Shown here: positions 45,686 through 53,829 of the stretch, piece by piece
Layout of the letters: each line of letters opens with the position of its first letter
Position numbering within the stretch: the stretch's first letter is position 1
Source: Streptomyces sp. NRRL B-3428
GTDB taxonomy: Bacteria > Actinomycetota > Actinomycetes > Streptomycetales > Streptomycetaceae
Assembly: GCA_000721375.1 (NCBI GenBank)
Contig: JOGW01000018.1
Location: forward strand, 62,001-126,000
Reading direction: 5' to 3'
Length of the DNA stretch: 64,000 nt
Notes under the pieces: generated by a model
Seen by the model: only the letters and a program-made list of their open reading frames with translations
The model's database searches: none
What the model was told of the DNA's origin: nothing
Made by a program: the position numbers and the translations under genes

Positions 45686-46599
45686 CACACGTCACCCCTT
45701 TGCAGCCTGCTCAGATGCGGGAGCATCAGGTTCACCAGCTCCTCCGCGTTGGCGTGCCAGGACTCGCGGTCCATGTCCTGGTCGTCCTGGAACTCCCCGT
45801 ACTCACCGGGCAGGTTGCCGGCCACATAGCCGTCCACCGAGCCGATGCTCGCGCCCACCGCGTACGGCAGGTTCTCGCCGGGGACCGCCCTCAGGAAGGA
45901 GCCGTTGCGGGCTTTCCACTTCGCGGCGAGGGTGCCGGGCACGGGGTACGGGGCGATGGCGCCCTCGGTGGTCCGGTGTTCGCCGTACACCGCGTCGACC
46001 TTGTCCTTCGGCCCTTCCTCCGGCGGGCCCGACGGCATCACCACGATCGCGACCGTGGCGACCATGTTCGCGGTGGGGTCGACGTAGGTGGCCCGCAGCA
46101 CCGCCTTGCAGCCGTTGTCCTGTGCGGCCTCGAGCGTGTGCTGGGTCAGTGCCTTCTCGCAGGCGGTGTCCTGGGATATCCCCATACGGTGCCACTGCGC
46201 CTGGTTGCGGTCGTAAATCTTGGCCTCGTAACCACCGCCGCCGAGTGTCAACGGGAAGATCCTGTCGACCGGCTCGTCCTGCCAAATGACGTTGCCGTAC
46301 TCGTCGTTCGCGATGTCCTGTCGGCTGTTGTTGTAGGCGTGCGCGACCAGCGCGCCGCCGCCGATCATTCCCAGCGCCCCGAAGACGCCGAGTACGACAC
46401 CGAACGCCCTGCGCCCGCCCCCGCCTTGGCGCACGGGCGCCTGCGGCGGCCATCCAGGGGGCGGTCCGCCCGGCGCCGGCGGAGGTCCTGCCGGGTACTG
46501 AGGCGTCTGCTGCGGCGGCTGCAGATAGGGGTTCGCCCCCGGCTGCCGGCCGTACGGACCTGCGCTGCCCGGTGGATTCACAGGCGGCGGGTAAGACAT
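45685..46599 (-). CDS. Proline-rich single-pass membrane protein coupled to the mycosin
   Basis: 304 residues: a cytoplasmic Pro/Gly/Gln-rich segment (1-60), one membrane helix (about 64-86, FGVVLGVFGALGMIGGGALVAHAY) and a 215-residue external domain with two cysteines (DTACEKAL, DNGCKAVLRATY), probably disulphide-linked. ATG 46599 has GGGAGGG 6 bases upstream; ATG 46605 would leave no spacing. The family is unknown to me. The TGATG junction implies it works with the protease, as substrate, partner or regulator. Confidence 0.75.
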   Translation of the reverse strand: MSYPPPVNPPGSAGPYGRQPGANPYLQPPQQTPQYPAGPPPAPGGPPPGWPPQAPVRQGGGGRRAFGVVLGVFGALGMIGGGALVAHAYNNSRQDIANDEYGNVIWQDEPVDRIFPLTLGGGGYEAKIYDRNQAQWHRMGISQDTACEKALTQHTLEAAQDNGCKAVLRATYVDPTANMVATVAIVVMPSGPPEEGPKDKVDAVYGEHRTTEGAIAPYPVPGTLAAKWKARNGSFLRAVPGENLPYAVGASIGSVDGYVAGNLPGEYGEFQDDQDMDRESWHANAEELVNLMLPHLSRLQRGDV

Positions 46600-46685
46600 G
46601 AGCATCCCTCCCGTGGACGTCAACGGGTGGGCACACCAAGCCCCTTCCCCCGTTTGCTCACATAAACGCACGGGGGTTCGAGGTG

Positions 46686-47273
46686 TCAAATGGTGCGGCT
46701 CGGTCCTGCGCCGGGCTGCAGGTCGGTGAGTGAGCGGAAGTACTCCTCCGGGTCGCCACCGGCCAGCGGGCCGTCCAGATTCCGCGACAGGAGCAGGGTC
46801 GTGAACCCGTGCGCGAGGGACCATGCGGCGATGCCCGCGGCCCGTGCGTCACCGTCGCCGCCCGTCGCCGCCGTGACGGCCGACCGCAGCTCGGCGCCCG
46901 CGCGTTCACGGGCCGCGACGAGCGCCGGATCGTCGCCTCGCAGCAGCTCCGGCGTGAACATCACCTGGAAGTGAGCGGGGTGCTCGATCCCGAACCGCAC
47001 ATAGCGCACCCCGCGTTCCCGCAGCTCCGGCGACTGTGCGAGAGCCTCGGCGAGCAACTCGTAGCCCTGCGCGGCGATGGCCGTGAGCAGACCCGTGCGG
47101 TCCTTGAAGTGGTGCGCGGGGGCCGCGTGCGAGACACCGGCCCGGCGGGCCAGATCGCGCAGGCTCAGCGCGCCGGGGCCTTCGGTGGCGATGACGTCCA
47201 GGGCCGCGGAGAGCACCGCCTGGCGCAGGTCGCCGTGGTGGTAGGTGCCGGAGGGCTTTGTCGGAGCGGGCAT
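46686..47273 (-). CDS. TetR-family repressor
   Basis: 195 residues with an N-terminal TetR domain (LRQAVLSAALDVIATEGPGALSLRDLARRAGVSHAAPAHHFKDRTGLL) and an all-helical ligand domain. It is divergent from the SalK/SCO6745-like gene. A promoter TTGTCA-N16-TACGCT (47307-47280, minus strand) ends 6 bases before the ATG, with no ribosome site, so it is probably leaderless. Its -35 overlaps one of two duplicated operators, implying autoregulation. Confidence 0.9.
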   Translation of the reverse strand: MPAPTKPSGTYHHGDLRQAVLSAALDVIATEGPGALSLRDLARRAGVSHAAPAHHFKDRTGLLTAIAAQGYELLAEALAQSPELRERGVRYVRFGIEHPAHFQVMFTPELLRGDDPALVAARERAGAELRSAVTAATGGDGDARAAGIAAWSLAHGFTTLLLSRNLDGPLAGGDPEEYFRSLTDLQPGAGPSRTI

Positions 47274-47290
47274 GAGGGCAGCGTACGCGC

Positions 47291-47344
47291 AATCTAGGCA
47301 TTGACAAGTTGGTGTGCTGCGAGGAATCTAGGCACTGACAAGTT
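47291..47344. promoter_or_regulatory. Duplicated TetR operator in a divergent promoter
   Basis: AATCTAGGCATTGACAAGTT (47291-47310) and AATCTAGGCACTGACAAGTT (47325-47344) are 20-bp direct repeats differing at one base, offset 34 bp. The first carries TTGACA (rightward -35, 47301) and the leftward -35; the second overlaps the rightward -10 (GAATCT, 47324). A classic repressor layout. Confidence 0.85.
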
Positions 47345-47372
47345 CGAGGTCGTGCCGAGCGCAGGAGGAACC

Positions 47373-48287
47373 ATGTCCGCACAGCCCGCACAGTCCACCG
47401 CCGCACAGCCCGCCGAGTCCGCGGGAATCGCACTCGGCCGTGTACGTCAGATGTGGCACCTGAGCGAGCCGTTGCACGCCGTCCTCTACTACGCACCCGA
47501 GGCCTTCGAGGAAGCGGCCGCGCTGGGCTTCAAGACCGATGAGCGGTGGCCGAGTTACTTCCCCTGGCGCGCCGCGCCGCTCGGGGCGGCGAGCAAGGAG
47601 CTGGTGACGGCCGCGTTCTACAGCTTCGCGCCGGGGATGGTCGCGCGCTACGTGGAGGGGGCATGGGAGACCGCCGGCCCTTCGGCCGTCCTCGCCGCTC
47701 GTCTGCGGGCCGTCGACCGCACCTACCGGACCCTGTTCGGCGACCGCGTCGACAGTCCCGAACTCGCCCGGGCCGCGGCCCTCGCCCGGCGGGCCGCAGA
47801 GGCGGCGCCGCTCGCGGGCCGGCCGCTCGCCGCCGCCAACGCCGCGCTGCCATGGCCGTCGCAGCCGCATCTCGTGCTGTGGCAGGCGCTCACGGTCCTG
47901 CGCGAACACCGGGGTGACGGGCACCTCGCCGCGCTCACCGTGGCGGGCCTCGACGCTGTCGAGTCGCTGGTGTCGTTCGCGGGCATCGGGGCCGCGTCCG
48001 TCGAACGCTTCGAGAGCCGGGGCTGGAGCCCCGGTGAGTGGGACGCGGCCCGTGAACGGCTCGTCGCGCGCGGCCTGTTGGACGCGGACGGCATGGCGAC
48101 GGAGGCCGGCCGGGCGGTGCGGGCGGAGGTGGAGCGCCGCACCGACGAGGCCGCGGCGGCGCCGTGGCGGGCGCTCGGGGCCGAGGGCGTGGACGAACTG
48201 GCCGAGCTGCTCGGGGAGTTCTGGGTCGCCGTGATCGGGTCGGGGCTGCTGCCGGGGGAGACGACGCTCGGCATCGGCAAGGTGTGA
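47373..48287 (+). CDS. SalK/SCO6745-like helical protein, TetR target
   Basis: 304 residues, mostly alpha-helical: LGRVRQMWHLSEPLHAVLYYAPEA, GLKTDERWPSYFPWRAAPLG, and a C-terminal winged-helix-like part (VERFESRGWSPGEWDAARERLVARGLLDADG). This fits the SalK/SCO6745 group of uncharacterised actinobacterial proteins. AGGAGG lies 6 bases before ATG 47373. Divergent TetR and duplicated operator imply tight regulation by an unknown ligand. Confidence 0.72.
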   Translation: MSAQPAQSTAAQPAESAGIALGRVRQMWHLSEPLHAVLYYAPEAFEEAAALGFKTDERWPSYFPWRAAPLGAASKELVTAAFYSFAPGMVARYVEGAWETAGPSAVLAARLRAVDRTYRTLFGDRVDSPELARAAALARRAAEAAPLAGRPLAAANAALPWPSQPHLVLWQALTVLREHRGDGHLAALTVAGLDAVESLVSFAGIGAASVERFESRGWSPGEWDAARERLVARGLLDADGMATEAGRAVRAEVERRTDEAAAAPWRALGAEGVDELAELLGEFWVAVIGSGLLPGETTLGIGKV

Positions 48288-48289
48288 AC

Positions 48290-48360
48290 CCGGACTGTGG
48301 ATCCGGGCTGCGGATCCGGACTGTGGATCCGGACTGTGGACCCGGACCGTGAACCCGGAC
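48290..48360. repeat. Tandem 13-bp repeat array
   Basis: Five full units of CCGGACTGTGGAT-like sequence (48290, 48303, 48316, 48329, 48342) and a partial sixth. Units 1 and 3 are identical; unit 4 differs at the last base. It lies directly after the stop of the SalK-like gene and before its terminator. Confidence 0.9.
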
Positions 48361-48365
48361 GCGAG

Positions 48366-48403
48366 AGAACCGTCCGCGGTGGTGCTGGACCGCGGACGGT
48401 TCT
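48366..48403 (+). terminator. Terminator after the 13-bp repeat array
   Basis: 14-bp perfect stem (AGAACCGTCCGCGG and complement) with a 10-nt loop, followed by GTGTTTC. Confidence 0.85.
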
Positions 48404-48490
48404 GTGTTTCTCGCAGTGGTTCAGTGGGCCAGGGCCAGTGACTCAGCCTCCCGGCGAGCCGGTCGCGCGGCCTCCTGACGGGTCAGTGCA

Positions 48491-48685
48491 TCAACCCTGC
48501 TTGCCGTCGAGCTTGTCGATCTGCTCGGTGGCGGCCTGCTGTGCCTTGTCCACGTGCTCGGAGAACTTGCCGCCGGTCTTCTCGTCGACCTCGTCGCCGA
48601 CGCTCTTCACGACCTCGTTGGCCTTGTCCTCGGCCTGGCCGCCGAACTTTTCCTTGAGTTCATTGATCTTGTCGCCGAGACCCAT
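48491..48685 (-). CDS. Small MT0933/Rv0909-type antitoxin-family protein
   Basis: 64 residues (MGLGDKINELKEKFGG ... DEKTGGKFSEHVDKAQQAATEQIDKL), highly charged and helical. The KTGGK(F/Y)SxHVDK core is typical of the MT0933-like family, annotated as antitoxin, although in Streptomyces these proteins usually lack an adjacent toxin, as here. It also resembles CsbD-like stress proteins in composition. GGGAG lies 9 bases before the ATG. Not an evident toxin-antitoxin pair. Confidence 0.75.
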   Translation of the reverse strand: MGLGDKINELKEKFGGQAEDKANEVVKSVGDEVDEKTGGKFSEHVDKAQQAATEQIDKLDGKQG

Positions 48686-48862
48686 CCGTGGGCTCCCTTC
48701 GGAGGCGGGGGGCGAGGAAGGGTGGGCATATATGCCACATTTCGCCCCGTCATCTCCGACCATACGCCCGCGCTCGCCGGAGTGCCCACCGAGACGGGTG
48801 TGGGGCATGTGACCTGCGAAAACCCCTTGGCGGTCCGGACCGCCGCCGTTAACGTGCCCCGC

Positions 48863-49612
48863 ATGAGCGACATCACGGTCACCACCCTCGCCGAGCGCCC
48901 CCACCTTCAGGGCGCCATGGACGAGATGCCCGAAACCTGGAACGAGTTCGTGCGCCACGACCTCGTCGGCTGGACGCACTACCCGCGCATCGCCGACGAG
49001 CTGCCCGAGTACACCCTCGTCGCGACCGACGGGAGCGGTGCCGTGGTGGCCAAGGCCATGAGCGTGCCGTTCATGCTGCACGCGAAGGGACGCGGGGAGC
49101 TGCCGGCCGGCGGCTGGGGCCGGGTGCTGCAGTGGGCGTTCTCCGACCTGAAGTACGGCCGGACGCCCGACACCGTGAGCGCGATCGAGATCAGCGTGGC
49201 GAACGGACAGCAGGGACGCGGACTTTCGTACACGCTGCTCGGCGCGATGCGGGACAACGCCCGCAGGCGCGGATTCTCCGAGGTCGTCGCTCCGGTGCGG
49301 CCCAACGCCAAGCATCTGGAGCCGCGTACCCCCATCGAGGAGTACGCGTTCCGGGTGCGCGACGAGGACGGGCTGCCCACCGACCCGTGGCTGCGTGTGC
49401 ACGTACGGGCCGGCGGTGTGATCGAGAAGGTCGCACCCGTCTCGATGTGTGTGAACGGCACGCTGGAGCAGTGGCGCGCGTGGACCGGACAGCCCTTCGA
49501 CGAGGCGGGCGAGGTCGAGATCCCCGGCGCGCTGGTGCCCGTGCACTGCGCACCCGAGCGGGACTACGCGGTGTACGTCGAGCCCAACGTCTGGGTGCGG
49601 CACGCACTTTGA
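48863..49612 (+). CDS. GNAT-family N-acetyltransferase
   Basis: 249 residues. The acetyl-CoA motif is GQQGRGLSYTLLGAM (about residues 113-127), followed by FSEVVAPVRPNAKH. Substrate unknown; the family is found across Streptomyces. A TAACGT hexamer 7 bases before the ATG and no ribosome site suggest a leaderless transcript. It ends before a 44-bp palindromic terminator. Confidence 0.8.
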   Translation: MSDITVTTLAERPHLQGAMDEMPETWNEFVRHDLVGWTHYPRIADELPEYTLVATDGSGAVVAKAMSVPFMLHAKGRGELPAGGWGRVLQWAFSDLKYGRTPDTVSAIEISVANGQQGRGLSYTLLGAMRDNARRRGFSEVVAPVRPNAKHLEPRTPIEEYAFRVRDEDGLPTDPWLRVHVRAGGVIEKVAPVSMCVNGTLEQWRAWTGQPFDEAGEVEIPGALVPVHCAPERDYAVYVEPNVWVRHAL

Positions 49613-49634
49613 GCACTCCCGAGTGCGTAGCGCA

Positions 49635-49678
49635 TACGGGAAGGGGCGCCCTCCGCGCGGAGGGCGCCCCTTCCCGTA
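49635..49678. terminator. 44-bp perfect palindrome, bidirectional terminator
   Basis: Exact 22-base arms with no spacer (49635-49656 and 49657-49678; centre CTCCGC|GCGGAG). It lies between convergent genes, the same architecture and length as the palindrome at 18586-18629. Confidence 0.9.
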
Positions 49679-49694
49679 CGGCACGTCGTGCCGG

Positions 49695-50468
49695 TTACAG
49701 CTTGTCCAGGTCCAGTACGTCCCCCGTGGGCGCCTTGGCCTCCACCGGCTTGTCGTACTCGCTGAAGGTCAGGTCCTCGCCGTCCTTCGCCGAGTCGCCG
49801 GTGAGCTTCAGGAGATACGGCTTGCCCTCGGTCGCCACGTACACCGTGTAGCGCTCGCCGCCGTCGCTCTCGGTGAGCGTGATGGCCTCCTGGCCGTCGA
49901 CCGTCGTGAGCTTCCCCTTGCGGGCCGCCGAGTCCCCGCCCTTGAACTCGCCGAGCAGCTGGTCGAGATCGCACATGGCCTTCAGGTCCGCGGCGTCGGC
50001 GCCGGTCGCGGAGGTCTTGACCCAGCGGTCGCCCAGCATGTCCACCGCCGCGTCCACCTCGGCCTTCGGCTCACCCTTGCTCTGGGCACGCAGGAAGGCC
50101 TCGTCGTACTTCATGTAGACGGTCTTGCCGTCGTTGACGATGTCGGCCTTGCCCTGACCGCCCACGGACATGGAGCCCGCGCAGACCCCCCGGGTGTCCA
50201 TGGCCATGTCGAGGGTGATGGCGCCCATGTCCTCGTCGGGGACGGTGCCCTTGACGCGCAGGGACTTCGCGGAGGTGGTGGCCTCGATGGCCTGGTCGGC
50301 GATCTCGGGGCCCGAGGCGTCGGCGAACGGTTCCTTGCTCTTGGCGGCGCTGTTGCCGGCGTTCTTGGCCTTGTCCGACGAGCCGTCGGGCTTCTCGGTC
50401 CCGCAGGCGGTGAGCGCGAGAGCGGCGCTCAGGGCGAGGGCGGCAGTGGTGAGGACGGTGCGGCGCAT
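49695..50468 (-). CDS. LppX/LprG-like lipoprotein
   Basis: 257 residues with a lipobox LTAC (Cys22) after a short signal peptide, a Lys/Ser/Ala spacer, then a domain with EIADQAIEATTSAKSLRVKG, GKADIVNDGKTVYMKYDEAFL, GDRWVKTS and ESDGGERYTVYVATEGKPYLLKL. This is the half-barrel pattern of LppX_LprAFG-type lipid carriers. A ligand is not known. Confidence 0.8.
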   Translation of the reverse strand: MRRTVLTTAALALSAALALTACGTEKPDGSSDKAKNAGNSAAKSKEPFADASGPEIADQAIEATTSAKSLRVKGTVPDEDMGAITLDMAMDTRGVCAGSMSVGGQGKADIVNDGKTVYMKYDEAFLRAQSKGEPKAEVDAAVDMLGDRWVKTSATGADAADLKAMCDLDQLLGEFKGGDSAARKGKLTTVDGQEAITLTESDGGERYTVYVATEGKPYLLKLTGDSAKDGEDLTFSEYDKPVEAKAPTGDVLDLDKL

Positions 50469-50592
50469 GGTGGTTCTCCCCCCGGAGAAGGGTGCAGTAG
50501 GTAAGTGGGGTGATGGTGGTGCGATGAGCGGGGTGGTGCCGGGTGGGGCGGCGGGGCAGCCCGACCGGGGTGCGGACCTCGGGGCGAGCTGA

Positions 50593-51399
50593 TCAGCCCG
50601 TCTTCTTCCAGTCCTGGCAGCCGGAGGTCTTGAAGTACTTGTCGCCGGGGGCGATCGTCACGATGCCGTTGCCCGTCACGTTCTCGTTGGCGGCGATCGA
50701 CTCCAGACCGTGCTCGGCGTCCTTCGCGCGCTCCCAGTAGCACATGTCGTCCGTGTTCCCGGTGGACTTGTACGTGCCCGGGGCGATGTCGACGCCGACC
50801 TTGAACATGCCGCCGTCGCCCTTGACGTCACCGGCCTTCGGCGAGCCCTTCGCGGCCTCGTCGACCACGGTCCAGCCCTTGCAGCCGGTCGACTTGAACA
50901 GCTTGTCGGTGGCCTTGATGGTCACGTACGTCGTCCCGGTCACGTTGTCGTTGGCCAGGATCGAGTCGACCTCGTCCTTGGAGTCCTTGGCGCGCTCCCA
51001 GTAGCACATGCCGTCGTCGTTGCCCGTCGACTTGTACGTGCCGGGCTTGACGTCCGTGCCGACCGCGAAGTCGCCGTCGCCCTCGATGGCGGCCTTGGGC
51101 TCGTCGGCCTTATCGGATTTGTCCGCCTTGTCGGCGCCCTTGTCCTTGCTGTCGGAGCCGGAGCCGCCGGATGAAGCGGAGGCTGAGTCCTTCGAACCTT
51201 CCGAGTCCGAACCGCCGGAGCCGAGCGCCCCGCCTATCGCGACCACCACGACGACCGCGCCGATCGCGGTGAGCAGCTTGTGCCGGGCGAACCAGCCGCG
51301 TCTGGGCGGCTGCGGGGCGGGCGCGTTCTGCTGCGGGCCGTAGGGCCACTGCGAACCGTCGCCGGGCTGCTGGCCGCCGTACATCTGCTGCTGAGACAT
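50593..51399 (-). CDS. Membrane-anchored protein with a tandemly duplicated Cys-containing domain
   Basis: 268 residues. A Gln/Pro-rich cytoplasmic start, one helix (about 41-60, LLTAIGAVVVVVAIGGALG), a Ser/Lys/Asp-rich spacer and two copies of a 72-residue unit (about 107-180 and 190-265): PGTYKSTGN, MCYWERAKD, NVTG, VTI, then GC-x2-W. Each unit keeps two Cys and two Trp. It is exported; function unknown. Divergent from the methylase gene over a motif-rich region. Confidence 0.75.
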   Translation of the reverse strand: MSQQQMYGGQQPGDGSQWPYGPQQNAPAPQPPRRGWFARHKLLTAIGAVVVVVAIGGALGSGGSDSEGSKDSASASSGGSGSDSKDKGADKADKSDKADEPKAAIEGDGDFAVGTDVKPGTYKSTGNDDGMCYWERAKDSKDEVDSILANDNVTGTTYVTIKATDKLFKSTGCKGWTVVDEAAKGSPKAGDVKGDGGMFKVGVDIAPGTYKSTGNTDDMCYWERAKDAEHGLESIAANENVTGNGIVTIAPGDKYFKTSGCQDWKKTG

Positions 51400-51464
51400 C
51401 TTGAGCGCCTTCCGTACACAGGTGGATGGAGTGCGATCTGTGAGCCCCGTGAACTCGGTGGGCC

Positions 51465-51537
51465 GTGAACCGCTGGGTCAATAAGAGCAGAGACTGTGAA
51501 CCGAGTCAACACGGTTCACATGTCCTGGTCGGTTCAC
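51465..51537. promoter_or_regulatory. Nested GTGAACCG inverted-repeat array
   Basis: Forward GTGAACCG at 51465-51472 and 51496-51503; reverse CGGTTCAC at 51512-51519 and 51530-51537. The inner pair extends to TGTGAACCG-N8-CGGTTCACA (51495-51520). It lies between the divergent starts at 51399 and 51592. Confidence 0.7.
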
Positions 51538-51591
51538 GGGTGTGAGCGGTAGGCTGCACCGCACACACGTATCCAGAGGGGAGTCAGCCGG

Positions 51592-53670
51592 GTGCCTACG
51601 AGCGCTACAGAGGTGACCGCCGCCGGAATCGCCCGGCTCGCCGGCGTCGGCCGGGCCGCCGTGAGCAACTGGCGCCGCCGGCACGCCGACTTCCCCAAGC
51701 CCGTGGGCGGCACCGAGACCAGCCCGTCCTTCGCGCTGACCGACGTCGAGGACTGGCTGCGCCGCCAGGGCAAACTCGCCGAGGTCCCGCTGCGCGAGCG
51801 CGTCTGGCAGCAGCTCGCGGGACACCCCGCGGGTCCGGGCACCGCGCTCCTGCACATCGGCTGTGAACTGCTGCTCGTCCACGAGCGGCCCACCGACTGG
51901 CTGGAGCTGAACGCCGTCTCGGACGAGCGCCTCGCCAAGCTGCTCCCCGCCGCGTACGAGACGGTGCTCGCCGTTCGCCTCGGCCCCGCACCGGAGCGCG
52001 CCGTCCGGGCCCCGGCCACCGAGGAGCTCCGCCCCTCCGTCCCGCTCCTGCGCGCCACCGCCCAGCTCGCCGCCGAGCTCGGCACCCGGCAGACCTTCGA
52101 GTTCCTGCTCGGCCGCTATCTGGACGCCAACTCCCGCCAGTTCACGCCCACTCCGGCCGGACCCGCCGAACTGATCGCCCGTCTCGCGGGCGCCGGTCCC
52201 GCAGCCGCACCCGGTCCCGTGCGCACCGTCCTCGACCCGGCCTGCGGCACCGGCGCCCTGCTCAGGGCCGCCGCCTCGCACGCCTCGCACGCCGAGCCGG
52301 AGCTCTACGGCCAGGACTCCTCCGCCGAACTCGCCGCCCTGACCGCCCTGCGCCTGGCCCTCACCGGCCACGCACGCGTTCGCACCCAGGCCGGCGACAC
52401 CCTGCGCGCCGATGCGTATCCGCAGCTCAAGGCGGACGCGGTGGTCTGCCACCCGCCGTTCAACGAGCGCAACTGGGGCCATGACGAACTCGCCTACGAC
52501 CCCCGCTGGGAGTACGGCTTCCCGGCCCGCACCGAGTCCGAGCTCGCCTGGGTCCAGCACGCGCTGGCCCGGCTCACCGACGGCGGCACCGCCGTACTCC
52601 TGATGCCGCCCGCCGCCGCATCGCGCCGCTCGGGCCGCCGGATCCGCGCCGACCTGCTGCGCCGCGGCGCCCTGCGCGCCGTGATCGCGCTGCCCGCGGG
52701 CGCCGCGCCCCCGCACAACATCCCCCTGCACCTGTGGGTGCTGCGCCGCCCCGGCCCCGCGAGCCGCCCGGTGCACGACGTCCTCCTGATGGAGACCGCG
52801 GGACTCGTCCAGGAAGGCCGGCCCGAACTTCCGTGGTCCGCCGTGCAGTCCGCGGTCCTCGACGCCTGGGAGGAGTACGACCGCGAAGGCGCCGCCGAGG
52901 AGCAGCCCGGCCTCGCCCGCGCGATCCCGGTGATCGAACTCCTCGACGACGACGTGGACCTGGCGCCCGCCCGCCATCTGCCCCCGCCCGCCGCGGCCGG
53001 CGGTATCGAGCAGCTCACCTCCGTACGCGAAGAGCTCAACCGGACGCTGAAGCTGACCGCCGAGCTCGCACCGCCCGCCGCCGAACCGGCCGCCGGCGCC
53101 CGCTGGCCGCTCACCACCATCGGTGAACTGGCCCGCGCCGGAGCGCTCAGTCTGAAGATCGGCAATGCGGCGGTCGCGCTGGGCGGCGCCGTCCCCGTCC
53201 TCACCGACCACGACGTGTTCACGGCCGCCGCCCCCTCGGGCACCCTGCCCGAGGACCACGAGCAGGCCGAACCCGAGCTCACCGAGGAGGGCGATGTGGT
53301 CGTCCCCGTGCTCGGCGGCGGCAGCGTGGCCCGTGTGATCGACGCCGCCACGGCCGGCGCCGCGCTCGGCCGCAACCTCTGTCTGCTCAGACCCGACCCG
53401 GCCGCCCTCGACCCCTGGTTCCTCGCCGGCTTCCTGCGCGGCACCGCCAACAACCGCCAGGCCAGCAGCTATGCCTCGACCGCCACCCGGCTCGACGTCC
53501 GCAGGCTGCAGCTGCCGCGACTGCCGCTTGAACAGCAGCGGGCGTACGGGGAGCGGTTCGAGGCCCTCGCGACCTTCGAGGAGACCCTGAGGCAGGCGGC
53601 CCGGCTGGGGGAGCAGCTGGTGCAGGGGACGTACGACGGTCTTACGGACGGGACGATCGGGCCAGGCTGA
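51592..53670 (+). CDS. N6-DNA methylase with HTH start and HsdS-like C-terminus, altered catalytic motif
   Basis: 692 residues. Residues 8-60 are a winged/MerR-like helix-turn-helix (GIARLAGVGRAAVSNWRRRHADFPKP). Next comes an HsdM-like methylase: SAM motif VLDPACGTGALLRAA (about residues 213-227) and motif IV VVCHPPFNERNWG (about 284). Motif IV should be NPPF or NPPY; the first codon is CAC (His). The end (about 500-690) resembles an HsdS target-recognition region with RQASSYASTATRLDVRRLQLPRLPLEQQ. No restriction subunit is near. The GTG start has GGGGAG 8 bases upstream. Confidence 0.85.
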   Translation: MPTSATEVTAAGIARLAGVGRAAVSNWRRRHADFPKPVGGTETSPSFALTDVEDWLRRQGKLAEVPLRERVWQQLAGHPAGPGTALLHIGCELLLVHERPTDWLELNAVSDERLAKLLPAAYETVLAVRLGPAPERAVRAPATEELRPSVPLLRATAQLAAELGTRQTFEFLLGRYLDANSRQFTPTPAGPAELIARLAGAGPAAAPGPVRTVLDPACGTGALLRAAASHASHAEPELYGQDSSAELAALTALRLALTGHARVRTQAGDTLRADAYPQLKADAVVCHPPFNERNWGHDELAYDPRWEYGFPARTESELAWVQHALARLTDGGTAVLLMPPAAASRRSGRRIRADLLRRGALRAVIALPAGAAPPHNIPLHLWVLRRPGPASRPVHDVLLMETAGLVQEGRPELPWSAVQSAVLDAWEEYDREGAAEEQPGLARAIPVIELLDDDVDLAPARHLPPPAAAGGIEQLTSVREELNRTLKLTAELAPPAAEPAAGARWPLTTIGELARAGALSLKIGNAAVALGGAVPVLTDHDVFTAAAPSGTLPEDHEQAEPELTEEGDVVVPVLGGGSVARVIDAATAGAALGRNLCLLRPDPAALDPWFLAGFLRGTANNRQASSYASTATRLDVRRLQLPRLPLEQQRAYGERFEALATFEETLRQAARLGEQLVQGTYDGLTDGTIGPG

Positions 53671-53829
53671 GCGGCAGGGGAAACGGAGGCTCCGAGTCCG
53701 TGACCGGATCGATTTCCTCGATCACGTACAACCCTGGGCCCGTTGTCTTCGTCGCCTTATACGCTCAACACTGCACGCCATCTCTCGGTATCCCGTTCGG
53801 TTTCAGGATTCGGTTTCAGGAGCAGCCCC

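Noticed and set aside
40158..45695. Very long antisense open frame (over 1800 codons) opposite mfd
   Set aside because: It is a high-GC shadow of mfd and its neighbours; the translation is low-complexity and without domain signatures.
48290..48360. Possible CRISPR array
   Set aside because: Units are 13 bp and contiguous, with no spacers and no cas genes in the window.
48491..48685. Toxin-antitoxin operon
   Set aside because: The small protein belongs to an antitoxin-labelled family, but no partner toxin gene lies next to it on the same strand.
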